Assembly: GCF_000718025.1 (NCBI RefSeq)
Contig: NZ_JODS01000017.1
Span: forward strand, 62,001-126,000
Origin: Kitasatospora purpeofusca
Lineage (GTDB): Bacteria > Actinomycetota > Actinomycetes > Streptomycetales > Streptomycetaceae
Direction of reading: 5' to 3'
DNA length: 64,000 nt
The notes under the pieces were generated by a model. It was given only the letters and a program-made list of their open reading frames with translations. It did no database searches and was not told the origin of the DNA. Of this stretch, positions 18,129-30,564 are shown one piece after another; within the stretch, counting starts at the first letter, position 1; the number at the start of each line of letters is the position of its first letter. The translations under genes were made by a program, and so were the position numbers.

Positions 18129-18250
18129 GCCCGCGCACCGCCGGGACCGCTCCCGCGACGACGCGGCACACCGAACAGCCGGGGTCCGCCATCCCATCGG
18201 CCCAACACCACACGCCTCCCGGGCGGGGCGGGTGCGGAACGGCGTGGGGA

Positions 18251-18292
18251 CCGGTCGGGCGGGCGCTCCGGGGAAGGTGCCCGCCCGACCGG
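18251..18292 (-). terminator. Hairpin terminator after the COG4705-like gene
   Basis: A perfect 14-bp stem CCGGTCGGGCGGGC with a 14-base loop, starting 19 bases past the stop codon of the gene at 18312. Confidence 0.8.
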
Positions 18293-18311
18293 GGCGGACG
18301 GGCGCGGCCGG

Positions 18312-19124
18312 TCAGGCGTTCGCGCGGGCCGGGCGGCGGGAGCCGGTGGCGAGCCACAGGACGGCCGCGGCGATCACGGCGGCGAGTACCAGGCTGACCG
18401 GGCCGGTGCCGAGGCCGAGGCCGCCGCGCTCCCGGCCGACACCGGCCCAGTCGGCGAAGCAGGCGCCGAGCGGGCGGGTGAGCACATAGGCCCACCAGAA
18501 CGCGAGGACCGGCGGCAGGCGCAGTACCCGGTGGCCGAGTGCCGGTACCGCGATCAGGGCGGCGAACAGCAGGCCCGAGGGCAGACAGCCCCAACCGAGG
18601 GTCGCCGCGGTCAGGTCGCCGACGGCGGTACCGAGGGCGAAGGTCGCCATCACCGCCGCCCAGTAGAGGACCTCGCGGCGCCCGCCGCGGACGGTGTCCA
18701 CGGCGAGGGTGCCCTCCAGGCGGTGCCACAGTCCGAAGACCGCGGCGAGCGCGAGGGCGAACGCGGTGGCCGAGAGGGCGTACGGGACGCCGAGGGCCAG
18801 GTGGGCGACGTCGGCCGCCATGGTGCCGAAGACGCTGACCATCACCACCGCCGCCCAGTAGACGGCGGGCCGGTAGCGGTCCGCCCTGGCCTGGGCGGCC
18901 AGCGCCGCCGCGAGCAGCACGGCGGCGCCGGCCACGGCCGGGACGGGGCCGAGGGTACGGGCGAGGTAGTCGGAGGTGGTCTCGCCCATGCCGGTGGTGA
19001 GGACCTTCACCGCCCAGAACACGGCGGTCACCGCGGGCACCTTGCTCGGTCCCGCGGCCGCCGGGACGTTCGGGAGCCGGGTCCGGAGCCCGGGTGCGCC
19101 GGCGTGCGTCGTGGTGTCGCTCAC
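18312..19124 (-). CDS. COG4705-like multi-pass membrane protein
   Basis: 270 residues with about eight hydrophobic helices arranged as an internal duplication. AVFWAVKVLTTGMGETTSDYL in the first half is echoed by VLYWAAVMATFALGTAVGDLT in the second. The acidic and polar residues inside these helices (GE.TSD, GTAVGD) suggest ion or metal passage, but no activity is established. It is 54 bases downstream of a PepSY-domain membrane protein with a His-rich stretch, and the pair appears to be one unit. The start is at the first ATG. Confidence 0.8.
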   Translation of the reverse strand: MSDTTTHAGAPGLRTRLPNVPAAAGPSKVPAVTAVFWAVKVLTTGMGETTSDYLARTLGPVPAVAGAAVLLAAALAAQARADRYRPAVYWAAVVMVSVFGTMAADVAHLALGVPYALSATAFALALAAVFGLWHRLEGTLAVDTVRGGRREVLYWAAVMATFALGTAVGDLTAATLGWGCLPSGLLFAALIAVPALGHRVLRLPPVLAFWWAYVLTRPLGACFADWAGVGRERGGLGLGTGPVSLVLAAVIAAAVLWLATGSRRPARANA

Positions 19125-19178
19125 AGCGGAGCGCTCCCTTCCCGGCGCGGCCGTCCCGCGCCGCCGGGTGACGGGGCG

Positions 19179-19763
19179 TCAGCCACCGGTGACGGTGTTG
19201 GCGGTGATCGCGAAGGTGGTGCCGTCGACGGTGACCGCGTGCCGGACGCCGTCCGGGCCGAGGACCACCGCCTGCCAGGCCCGGCCGCCGCCAGTGGCGG
19301 ACACCGGGTGCAGGGACTCGACCTTGCCGCCGGGCACCGCGGAGGACGCCTTGACCACGGCGTCCGCCGCGTCCAGCGACGGCAGCGGCGCGGGTGCCAG
19401 GTGCGGTCCGGCGTCGTCGGCGCGCCGGTCGCTGTCGTTCCTGCCGCCCTCGTGACCGCCGTCGTGCCCGCCGTCGTGCCCGCCGTCGTGACCGTCCGCG
19501 CGGTCCGCCCGGGTGTGGCCGTGGCCACGGCCGTCGGCGTGGGCGGAGGCCCGGTCCTCGTGCTCCTCGAAGCCGTGGTGCGCGGCGGCCGCGACCGCGC
19601 CGCCGGCTATCAGGACCGTCACGGCGACCGCGCCGCCCCACCGCGCCCTGCGCCCGGGCCGCCACCGCCCCGTCGACGCCTGCTTCGGCTTCAGCTTCCG
19701 CTCCTGGTCCTGCTGCGGCGCCTCGAACTCCTGCCCACCCGCGGACTCGTCCACCGTGCTCAC
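19179..19763 (-). CDS. PepSY-domain membrane protein with Asp/His/Gly-rich repeat
   Basis: 194 residues. A cytoplasmic acidic and basic N-terminus, one transmembrane helix (GGAVAVTVLIAGGAVAAAA) and an exported part. The exported part first has a His/Asp/Gly-rich run with repeats of DGGH(D/E)GG, which could bind metal ions, then a PepSY-like domain (LDAADAVVKASSAVPGGKVESL...RAWQAVVLGPDGVRHAVTVDG). The repeat is encoded by 12-base tandem units near 19450-19494. GTG at 19763 has GGGGAG seven bases upstream. Direct repeats upstream suggest control by a response regulator. Confidence 0.75.
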   Translation of the reverse strand: MSTVDESAGGQEFEAPQQDQERKLKPKQASTGRWRPGRRARWGGAVAVTVLIAGGAVAAAAHHGFEEHEDRASAHADGRGHGHTRADRADGHDGGHDGGHDGGHEGGRNDSDRRADDAGPHLAPAPLPSLDAADAVVKASSAVPGGKVESLHPVSATGGGRAWQAVVLGPDGVRHAVTVDGTTFAITANTVTGG

Positions 19764-19837
19764 CCCTGATCTCCCCTGCTCACCGACGTCTCCGGGCACC
19801 GTGCCCGGCCGATCGGGGCCCAGCATGGCGACAGCGG

Positions 19838-19874
19838 GCTGAAGGGTTGCTGAAGACCTGAGGACGTCTTCAGC
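19838..19874. promoter_or_regulatory. Direct and inverted GCTGAAG repeats upstream of the PepSY gene
   Basis: GCTGAAG occurs at 19838 and 19849, 11 bases apart (one helical turn), as in OmpR-family response-regulator sites. The second copy also begins an inverted repeat, GCTGAAGAC, eight bases, GTCTTCAGC. The location is 75-111 bases before the GTG start. Confidence 0.5.
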
Positions 19875-19990
19875 ATCCGGTAATCAGCCCCGGTGATCGG
19901 TCCCGGTGATCGGTCGTCGGAGGACCCGGACGCGCCGGTGCCCGTAGGCCGTTGTGGCCGACGGGCACCGGGCGCTGCGGGGTGCGGCGG

Positions 19991-20161
19991 CTACCAGCGG
20001 TACCACCGCCCCCGGCTGCCGGCGGTGGTGGTGCCCCGGGCGATGAAGCCGAGGAGCCAGATGGCGAGGACGACCAGGCCGACCCACCACAGGACCTTCA
20101 CGGCGAAGCCGAGCCCGAACAGGAGGAAGACGAGCAGCAGGACCAGGATCAGACCGAGCAT
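19991..20161 (-). CDS. Small hydrophobic membrane protein
   Basis: 56 residues that I translated directly. One long hydrophobic span (MLGLILVLLLVFLLFGLGFA) and a second (WWVGLVVLAIWLLGFIA) are followed by a short tail ending RGRWYRW. Closely similar short hydrophobic proteins with an RWYRW end are common in Streptomyces, without known function. GAGGAG lies eight bases before the ATG, which strongly supports translation. Confidence 0.75.
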   Translation of the reverse strand: MLGLILVLLLVFLLFGLGFAVKVLWWVGLVVLAIWLLGFIARGTTTAGSRGRWYRW

Positions 20162-20577
20162 GGAGCGGACTCCTCACACTGGAAAATGGTTCGGGCCTCG
20201 GGTGCCCCGGTTCCGCCGGATCATGCGCAGACCGCTCCGACCAGCCGGACCACCCGGCTCACCCGCCGCCGCGGGCCTGCCTCCCGGGGGCCGGGATCCC
20301 CGTCGCGTGTTACGGGCGGCGGCTGCGGGGCATACGACTGCCGGCGCCGGTCGACGAGCCGGAAGGCGCCCCGGGCCCGGGTGTGAACGAGGACGGTGCC
20401 CCGGCCGCCGGCACCCGCGAGTGGCGGGCCACCGCTGTCGAGGAGCACCGACGGTCCGCCGCCGGACTTTCCGGTTCCGGTAAGGACTGGGGTAGCCTCC
20501 GAGGCGGTACGTGCCTGTGTTGTCGGTCGGCCTCCGTGCCCCGGCGCCGGGGTGGGCTCTAGAGAGGCGACGTTTCG
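20162..20577. other. Divergent intergenic region upstream of the hybrid kinase
   Basis: 416 bases with no gene I can support. TAGCCT at 20493-20498 is a candidate -10 box for the kinase, and GAGAGG lies 10 bases before its ATG. A short minus-strand frame (20221-20448) has high third-position GC but no recognisable protein features. Confidence 0.5.
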
Positions 20578-24555
<3,978 letters not shown>

Positions 24556-24582
24556 CCCGCACCCGATCGTCAGGAGACCGCC

Positions 24583-27099
24583 GTGCACCAGCCCCAGGAC
24601 CAGCCCCTGCATCAACCCGACGACCAACCCGCGGACCGTACTGCGGACCGTACTGCGGGGACATTCCCCCTCACCGGAACAGCCACGGTCGGACCGCAGC
24701 GCGAGCCCGCGGACGACCGGCCCGCCGGCACCCGCCCGGCCCCCGCGGCGGTCACCCGCCTCGCCGCCACGGTGGAGAACCTCCGCGCGGAACTCGCCCG
24801 GGCCCAGGCCGACGCCGCCGGCCGGTCGCTGGTCGAGATGGCCGCCGGCGTCCTGGTCGAACGGCTGCGCTGCGGACCGACGGAGGCGGCCGCCCAGCTG
24901 ACCGCGCTCGCCGGGCAGGCCGGCCTGCCCGTGCTGGAGTTCGCCGCCGAACTGGTCAACCAGGTCGCCGCCGACCGGATCTCCGCCATCGCCCGCGAGT
25001 TCATCACCTCCTCCGTGGACCCTCAGGAGGAGGCCGCGGTACGGCTGCGCGTCGCCGAGGCGCACAGCCTGGCCGCCGGCGACAGCGAGTCGGTGGCCGG
25101 CTCGATGCTCGCGACCGCGCTGCGCCCGCTGGGCGCCGTCGCCGTCGCGATCTGGGCCGCCCACCCCGACCAGTCGCTGACCCTCGAGGGCAGCGCCGGC
25201 TTCAGCGAGGCGGAGGCCCGCCGCTGGCGGTACGTCCCGCCCGGGGTGTCCACCCCGGCCCGCCGGGCGCTCGACGAACGGGAGACGGTCGCCCACTCCA
25301 CCCTGGTGCAGGCGGCGCTGCCGACCATCGGTCAGCACGAGTACACCGGCGGACGCATCGCGGTGCCGGCCGGGACCGGCGGACGGCTGATCGGCGTGCT
25401 GGAGATCTGCTGGCCCCACGACCTGCCCCCGCAGTCCCAGCCCCTCCAGCGCCAGTTCGAGGCGCTGGCGGAGCTGTGCGCCACCACCCTGGAGCCCTGG
25501 ACCGAACCCACCGGCCCGGAGCGGGCCGACCGCGAGTTCGACGACCTGCAGCGGCTCACCGACGGTGTCCTCGACCCCTGCCTGATCCTCCGGCTCGCGC
25601 CCGGCCACGCCGAACTGCCGCTGGAGTTCGCCGTCCGGCACGTCAACCCGGCGTTCGTCGACTTCGCCGGCCGGCCGAACAGCGCGGTCGCCGGCGCGCG
25701 CCTGCTGGAGGCCTACCCGCTGGCCGCCGAGGCCGGGGGCCTGGCCGAGAAGGTGGAGCACGTGTTCGCCACCGGCGAGCCGTTCCGCACCACGGACATG
25801 CGGTTGGCCGCCACCGTCGACGGCATCCCGCTGCTCGCCCGGGCCCAGGTCAGCATCAGCCGGCACGGCCGGCACATCGTGGTGATCTGGCGGCTCGACG
25901 ACGGCACGCCGCGGGTGGCCCGGCTGCTCCAGCACGCGCAGCGCCTGGGCCGGATCGGCGGCTTCGAGGAGAACGTCCAGACCGGCCAGATCGCCTGGAA
26001 CGAGACCCTGTTCGACCTGCACGGCCTGCCCCCCACCGCCCAGCCGATCGCCCTGGAGCAGCTGCCCGAGCACGCCCACCCCGACGACCGCCCGGCGATC
26101 GGCCGGTTCCTGCGCACCCTGCTGCACCACCGGCGCCCGGCCTCCACCGCCTTCCGGCTGCAGCGCTCCGACGGCGTCGCCCGCCACATCCGCGTCGTCG
26201 CCGAACCGGTGCACGACGAGAACTCGGCGCTCACCACCGTCCGCGGCGCCTACCAGGACATCTCCGCCCAGCACTGGACCGAGGTCGCCCTCGCCGCCAC
26301 CCGCGACCAGCTGGCGCACAGCGAGCAGCAGGCCGCCGAACGCAGCCGGCTCGCCCTCCAGCTGCAGCACGCCATCATGCCGCCCGCCCGCGGCCCGCTC
26401 ACCCTGCACGACCTCCAGGTCGCCGTGCGCTACCGCCCTGCGGAGAAGGACCACCTGGTCGGCGGCGACTGGTACGACACGCTCGCCCTGCCCTCCGGCG
26501 AGATCCTGCTGTGCGTCGGCGACGTCGCCGGGCACGGCATCGAGGCCGCGACCGGCATGGTCGCCCTGCGCAACGCCCTGCGCGGCCTGGCCGCCACCGG
26601 CGCCGGTCCGGCCCAGCTGCTGACCTGGCTCAACAGCGTCACGCACCACCTCACCGACAGCGTCACGGCCACCGCCGTCTGCGCTCTCTACCACCCCGGG
26701 ACCCGGCGGCTGCGCTGGGCCCGGGCCGGCCACCTGCCGCCGGTCCTGCTCCGCGAGGGCCGGGCCAGCGCCCTGCCTCAGCCGGGCGGGATCCTGCTGG
26801 GCGCGCTCGACCACGCCGACTACGAGGAGTCGCACCTCGAGCTGCGGGCCGGCGACACGCTGGTGATGTTCACCGACGGCCTCATCGAACGCCGCGACGA
26901 GTCCGTCCAGGCCTCCCTGGACAGCCTGCTGTCGCTCAGCGAGCAGACCTCCCTCGCCAAGGACGGCACACCCGACTCCCTGGAGAGCCATCTGGACCAC
27001 CTGCTGCGCTACAGCAGCGCGGACACCGACGACGACACCTGCCTGGTCGGCATCTCGGTCGACCGGGCGGCCGGGACGTCGGAGGAGCCGGCGGAGTGA
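24583..27099 (+). CDS. Multidomain PP2C (SpoIIE/RsbU-type) phosphatase with ANTAR-like, GAF and PAS regions
   Basis: 838 residues. After a disordered Gln/Pro/Asp-rich start, residues about 60-115 (SLVEMAAGVLVERLRCGPTE) look like an ANTAR domain. A GAF region (about 150-300) and two PAS-like regions (about 320-450 and 455-570, the second with AQRLGRIGGFEENVQTGQIAWNE divided over its length) follow. The catalytic domain has QHAIMP, VGGDWYD, GDVAGHG, FTDGLIERR and DDDTCLV, so all metal-binding aspartates are present. It should dephosphorylate a STAS antagonist such as the one encoded at 28245 and thereby free the sigma factor. The GTG start has CAGGAG upstream, 28 bases after the kinase stop. 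It resembles OsaC-like proteins but lacks the RsbW module. Confidence 0.88.
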   Translation: MHQPQDQPLHQPDDQPADRTADRTAGTFPLTGTATVGPQREPADDRPAGTRPAPAAVTRLAATVENLRAELARAQADAAGRSLVEMAAGVLVERLRCGPTEAAAQLTALAGQAGLPVLEFAAELVNQVAADRISAIAREFITSSVDPQEEAAVRLRVAEAHSLAAGDSESVAGSMLATALRPLGAVAVAIWAAHPDQSLTLEGSAGFSEAEARRWRYVPPGVSTPARRALDERETVAHSTLVQAALPTIGQHEYTGGRIAVPAGTGGRLIGVLEICWPHDLPPQSQPLQRQFEALAELCATTLEPWTEPTGPERADREFDDLQRLTDGVLDPCLILRLAPGHAELPLEFAVRHVNPAFVDFAGRPNSAVAGARLLEAYPLAAEAGGLAEKVEHVFATGEPFRTTDMRLAATVDGIPLLARAQVSISRHGRHIVVIWRLDDGTPRVARLLQHAQRLGRIGGFEENVQTGQIAWNETLFDLHGLPPTAQPIALEQLPEHAHPDDRPAIGRFLRTLLHHRRPASTAFRLQRSDGVARHIRVVAEPVHDENSALTTVRGAYQDISAQHWTEVALAATRDQLAHSEQQAAERSRLALQLQHAIMPPARGPLTLHDLQVAVRYRPAEKDHLVGGDWYDTLALPSGEILLCVGDVAGHGIEAATGMVALRNALRGLAATGAGPAQLLTWLNSVTHHLTDSVTATAVCALYHPGTRRLRWARAGHLPPVLLREGRASALPQPGGILLGALDHADYEESHLELRAGDTLVMFTDGLIERRDESVQASLDSLLSLSEQTSLAKDGTPDSLESHLDHLLRYSSADTDDDTCLVGISVDRAAGTSEEPAE

Positions 27100-27239
27100 G
27101 CACCCGAGGAACGGACGCCCGGGACCGGCCCGCACCCCCGCGGTCGGTCCTTCACGAAGTCTTCACACGAGAGGCAGGCATGGAAGCCGAGGGACCGGGT
27201 AGCGGGGGACGGACCGCACCACCGAGGGAAAGGACCGGC

Positions 27240-28136
27240 ATGGCCACGACCAGTGAGGACATCCTCCTCGCCAAGCCCGCGCACCGGACCGACCAGTCGC
27301 CTGCCGCCGCACCCGTCCCGACCCGGCCCCACCTCCCGGAGCTGGACGGCATCGAGGACCCCCGGGAGGTCGCACCGGCCGACGCCCGGGAGCTCACCCG
27401 GGTGCTCCTGGCACGACTCGCCACCCTGGAGGAGGGCACCCGGGAGTACTCCTACGTGCGCTCCACCCTGGTCGAAGTGAACCTGTCGCTGGTCCGGTTC
27501 GCGATCCGCCGCTTCGGCTCGCACCGCGAGAGCACCGACGACCTGCTGCAGGTCGGCTCGGTCGGCCTGATCAAGGCGATCGACCGCTTCGACGTCGACC
27601 ACGGCGTGGAGTTCACCACCTTCGCCGTCCCCACCATCCTGGGCGAGATACGCAGGCACTTCCGCGACACCACCTGGGCCGTCCACGTGCCGCGGCGGCT
27701 GCAGGAACTGCGCATCACCCTCGCCAGGGCCCAGGAGGCGCTCTCCCAGCGCCTCGACCGGGCCCCGACCGTCGCCGAACTCGCCGAGCACCTGTCGCTG
27801 TCGCCGGAGGAGGTCGTCGAGGGCCTCACCGCGGCCAACGCGCACAGCACCGACTCCATCGACCTGGTCGGCGGCCGCGACGACGAGGGCACGAGCCCGC
27901 TCGCGGACCGCCTCGGCGAGCAGGACCGGCGGCTCGAGCTGGTCGACGACCTGGTGTCCCTGGAGCCGCTGGTGGCCGCGCTGCCCGAACGGGACCGCCT
28001 CATCCTGTCCATGCGGTTCACCCAGGACATGACCCAGTCCCAGATAGGCGCACAGCTCGGCCTGTCCCAGATGCACGTGTCACGTCTGCTCAGCCGCACG
28101 CTCCAGCAGCTGCGCCGCGGCCTCGACGGCGGCTGA
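27240..28136 (+). CDS. SigB/SigF-type RNA polymerase sigma factor
   Basis: 298 residues of the sigma-70 group 3 stress type. Region 2 is recognisable in TDDLLQVGSVGLIKAIDRFD and FTTFAVPTILGEIRRHFRD, region 3 in LDRAPTVAELAEHLSLSPEEVVEGL, and region 4 in ALPERDRLILSMRFTQDMTQ with the helix-turn-helix SQIGAQLGLSQMHVSRLLSR. TWAVHVPRRLQEL is the usual 2.4-3.0 segment of SigB/F proteins. The ATG at 27240 has GGGAAAGGA before it; an in-frame ATG at 27180 with GAGAGG is an alternative. The phosphatase gene upstream and STAS and RsbW-like genes downstream form a partner-switching cassette around it. Confidence 0.92.
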   Translation: MATTSEDILLAKPAHRTDQSPAAAPVPTRPHLPELDGIEDPREVAPADARELTRVLLARLATLEEGTREYSYVRSTLVEVNLSLVRFAIRRFGSHRESTDDLLQVGSVGLIKAIDRFDVDHGVEFTTFAVPTILGEIRRHFRDTTWAVHVPRRLQELRITLARAQEALSQRLDRAPTVAELAEHLSLSPEEVVEGLTAANAHSTDSIDLVGGRDDEGTSPLADRLGEQDRRLELVDDLVSLEPLVAALPERDRLILSMRFTQDMTQSQIGAQLGLSQMHVSRLLSRTLQQLRRGLDGG

Positions 28137-28151
28137 GCGGGCCGCAGCACC

Positions 28152-28183
28152 CGGCCGCCGGACACCACCGTGTCCGGCGGCCG
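28152..28183 (+). terminator. Hairpin terminator after the sigma factor gene
   Basis: A perfect 14-bp stem CGGCCGCCGGACAC with loop CACC, starting 15 bases past the stop. Confidence 0.88.
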
Positions 28184-28244
28184 CCGTTCGGCCGGACCGC
28201 ACCGTACGCGTAAGGTCGTGAGGACATCTGTGGAGGGGACGACC

Positions 28245-28640
28245 ATGCCGATCCAGAACGACCCAGCAGCCGCGCCGCGGGAGGCCGCAGCCGTGACCAC
28301 CGCCACCGCCCGGCCGCAACCGGCCGACGACCGTGCCGCCGTGTGCGTGCTCGTGGGCGACCTCGACATCGAGACCCTCCCCCCGGCCGAGCAGGCCCTC
28401 GACGAAGCGCTCCGGACCCGCCCGCAGGTCCTCGTGGTCGACCTCGAACAGGTCGGCTTCTGCGACTCCTCCGGCCTCAACCTGCTGCTCAAGACCCGCT
28501 TGAGCGCCACCGCGGCCGGCGCCGAGCTGCGGCTCGCGGCCGCCTCCCCGACCGTGCTGCGACTGCTGGAGCTGACCGGGGCCGACACGGTGTTCCGTCT
28601 GCACCCGTCGGTCGCGGACGCGCTCGCCGCACCCCGGTGA
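28245..28640 (+). CDS. STAS-domain anti-sigma factor antagonist (RsbV/BldG-like)
   Basis: 131 residues. A variable Ala-rich N-terminus (about 30 residues) precedes a STAS fold: VCVLVGDLDIETLPPAEQAL, LVVDLEQVGFCDSSGLNLLL, AELRLAAASPTVLRLLELTG and a final VFRLHPS. Ser75 or Ser76 in DSSG is the predicted phosphorylation site for an RsbW-type kinase. In its unphosphorylated form it would bind the anti-sigma factor and release the sigma factor. GGAGGGG precedes the ATG. A terminator separates it from the sigma gene, so it likely has its own promoter. Confidence 0.9.
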   Translation: MPIQNDPAAAPREAAAVTTATARPQPADDRAAVCVLVGDLDIETLPPAEQALDEALRTRPQVLVVDLEQVGFCDSSGLNLLLKTRLSATAAGAELRLAAASPTVLRLLELTGADTVFRLHPSVADALAAPR

Positions 28641-28748
28641 ACGCGGGTGACGGACGAGCGGCGTGACACGCCCGGGGCACCGTGCATGAACCGGAGCCGG
28701 GCGGGAAGCAGAGCGGCGAAGAGCGCCGAACCGAAGGGGTACCCGTTC

Positions 28749-29225
28749 ATGAACACTCGCCGGGAAACCCTGGACGAGACGCGCACCGAGGTCCGGTCCG
28801 TGGAGTCCGTCAGGTCGGTACTGCCGGCCGGCGGGCACCAGCGCCGCCGGATGCCCCTGGCCGGGCAGCACAAGCCCGTCGCGCGGGCCAGGGAGTTCAC
28901 CCTCGCCGCGCTCACCGACTGGGCGTGGCCCGAGGCCGGTGACGTCGTCCTACTGGTTGCCGAGCTCACCGCGAACGCCGTGCTCCACACCGACGGCCCG
29001 CTGGAACTCGTGCTCGACCTCTCCCCCGCGCGGCTGCGGATCGAGGTCAGCGACACCTCCCCGGTCCTGCCCGCGCCGCGCCGGCCGCACCTCCCCGGCC
29101 TGCCCGGCGGGCACGGCCTGTACATCGTGCAGCAGGCCTCCGACCGGTGGGGCGCGGTGCCGCACGAGCGGGGCAAGACCGTCTGGGCCGAGATCGACAC
29201 CCGGCCCGTCGCCGTACGGTTCTGA
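28749..29225 (+). CDS. RsbW-like ATP-binding protein (HATPase_c_2)
   Basis: About 158 residues. After 35 variable residues the GHKL fold reads AGDVVLLVAELTANAVLHT (N-box), LRIEVSDTSPVLPAP (Asp segment) and PGGHGLYIVQQASDRWGA (ATP lid). It likely phosphorylates a STAS protein or binds the sigma factor encoded just upstream. I chose the ATG at 28749, with GAAGGGG nine bases before it; in-frame starts at 28686 and 28647 are possible. A 14-bp tandem repeat begins inside the last codons and runs into the intergenic region. Confidence 0.85.
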   Translation: MNTRRETLDETRTEVRSVESVRSVLPAGGHQRRRMPLAGQHKPVARAREFTLAALTDWAWPEAGDVVLLVAELTANAVLHTDGPLELVLDLSPARLRIEVSDTSPVLPAPRRPHLPGLPGGHGLYIVQQASDRWGAVPHERGKTVWAEIDTRPVAVRF

Positions 29226-29311
29226 TCCCGCGGGTCCGACCCTGCGGTTCTGATCCTGCGGTTCTGATCCTGCGGTTCTGATGCTGCGGTTCTGATGCTG
29301 CAGGTCCGATC
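29214..29311. repeat. 14-bp tandem repeat array (about 7 copies)
   Basis: Units of CTGCGGTTCTGATC or close variants repeat head-to-tail; the four at 29242-29297 are near-identical and the flanking ones are degenerate. The array includes the last residues and stop codon of the RsbW-like gene. Confidence 0.85.
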
Positions 29312-29463
29312 CTGTGGCGCCGGGCCTGCGGGTCCGTACGTCGACGCCCGCCGCGAGCTCGTCCTGCCGACCCCGGCCCGCCGACGCAGGCATGCCCTTC
29401 CCGCAGGTATGCCCTTCCCGCAGGCGGGCAGACGCACCGGCGACCCCGAACGGAGGTGGCACC

Positions 29464-30345
29464 GTGACGAGCACCGCCGTCCCCGCGGCCGGACACCGGC
29501 TGGGGGCGGTGTGTCGGCGCGTGTGGCGGCAGGGCCGCGAGATAGAGCTGATGCAGCGCTCGCTGGCCTTCGCCGCCCTGTTCTTCGTCACCCTGGTCCC
29601 GCTGCTCATGGTGATCGCGGCGGCCTCCCCCGCCCGGGGTGACGGCATCGCCCAGTGGATCACCGACGGTCTCGGGCTCACGGCCCGCGGCAGCCGGTCC
29701 GTCGGCGTGCTGTTCGGCTCGCGCGGACAGGTCCTCAGCACCACCACCGGTCTCGGCCTCGCCGCGCTCGCCGTGTTCGGCGTCTCCCTCACCGGCGCGA
29801 TGCAGTCCGCCTACGAGCGGATCTGGGACCTTCCGGCGGGACCGTGGCACGGCGTGTGGCGGCAGGCCGTAGCCCTGGCCGCCGTGACCACCTACCTTGT
29901 GCTCGCGGCCTGGAGCGGCGTGCCGGGGCACGGCACCGACGCCCAGCCCGCCCTGCGTATCGCCACCACCGTGATCGGCGGCGTCCTGCTGTTCTGGTGG
30001 CTGCCGCGCCTGCTGCTCGGTCCCCGGGCGCCGTGGCGCAGTCTGCTGCCCGGGGCGGTCGCCACCATGGCGGCCCTGGCCGGGCTGCGGCTGTTCTCCC
30101 GGCTGGTCTTCGCGCCGCTGCTGGTGTCCAACGCCGTCTCCTACGGCACCGTCGGCACGGTCCTGGTCGTGCAGGCGTGGCTGATCGGGGTCGGGTTCAC
30201 CGTCTACGGCGGGAGCGTCGTCGGCCGGGCGCTGCAGCGGCCCGGTGACGCCCACCACCCGGACGGTGCCCCGGCGACCGGCGCGCCGGACCGCCCCGTC
30301 GAGGGGACCGGGCCGACACCGCCGCGGCACCGTCGGCCAGTCTGA
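29464..30345 (+). CDS. YihY/BrkB-family inner membrane protein
   Basis: 293 residues with six hydrophobic helices. The start MQRSLAFAALFFVTLVPLLMVI is the family's typical first helix, followed by TGLGLAALAVFGVSLTGAMQ, YERIWDLP and WWLPRLLLGPRAPWRSLLPGAVATM. Function in this family (formerly called RNase BN) is not settled; transport or membrane stress roles have been proposed. The GTG start has GGAGG seven bases before it. A proline-rich hydrophilic tail ends the protein. Its place after the sigma/STAS/RsbW genes suggests stress control. Confidence 0.85.
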   Translation: MTSTAVPAAGHRLGAVCRRVWRQGREIELMQRSLAFAALFFVTLVPLLMVIAAASPARGDGIAQWITDGLGLTARGSRSVGVLFGSRGQVLSTTTGLGLAALAVFGVSLTGAMQSAYERIWDLPAGPWHGVWRQAVALAAVTTYLVLAAWSGVPGHGTDAQPALRIATTVIGGVLLFWWLPRLLLGPRAPWRSLLPGAVATMAALAGLRLFSRLVFAPLLVSNAVSYGTVGTVLVVQAWLIGVGFTVYGGSVVGRALQRPGDAHHPDGAPATGAPDRPVEGTGPTPPRHRRPV

Positions 30346-30419
30346 CGGGCGGGCCGGCGGGCTGGCGGGCGACTGGGGCGGCAGTTCCGGGTTCGGGGAT
30401 ATCGCCCCGGGATCAACCG

Positions 30420-30443
30420 GTTTGCCTTTCCGGATCGGGGATA
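30420..30443 (+). promoter_or_regulatory. Possible SigB-type promoter
   Basis: GTTT, 14 bases, then GGGATA, near the GnnT-N14-16-GGGTA pattern of Streptomyces SigB-group promoters. It precedes a 20-codon frame and the proline-rich gene. Confidence 0.3.
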
Positions 30444-30453
30444 CCCGGGGAGC

Positions 30454-30516
30454 ATGGAAGATCTTGACCCCACGACCCTCAGCGCCTCGCACACCGCCCT
30501 CGGCGCTCCGGACTGA
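30454..30516 (+). CDS. Possible 20-residue leader peptide
   Basis: A short open frame, ATG to TGA, reading MEDLDPTTLSASHTALGAPD. GGGGAG lies one base before the ATG, too close for an ideal ribosome site. It stands between a candidate SigB-type promoter and the proline-rich gene. I cannot show that it is translated. Confidence 0.2.
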   Translation: MEDLDPTTLSASHTALGAPD

Positions 30517-30564
30517 CCGGGCAGGAACCCGCACACGCCCCCCGACAGACAGGAGACCGCACCC

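Noticed and set aside
20221..20448. Short minus-strand gene upstream of the hybrid kinase
   Set aside because: Third-position GC is high, but there is no ribosome site, no recognisable domain, and it lies where the kinase promoter is expected.
29214..29311. Coding repeat of a minus-strand Gln/Asn/Arg-rich protein
   Set aside because: The 14-base unit changes frame at each copy, and no start or ribosome site supports the minus-strand frame.
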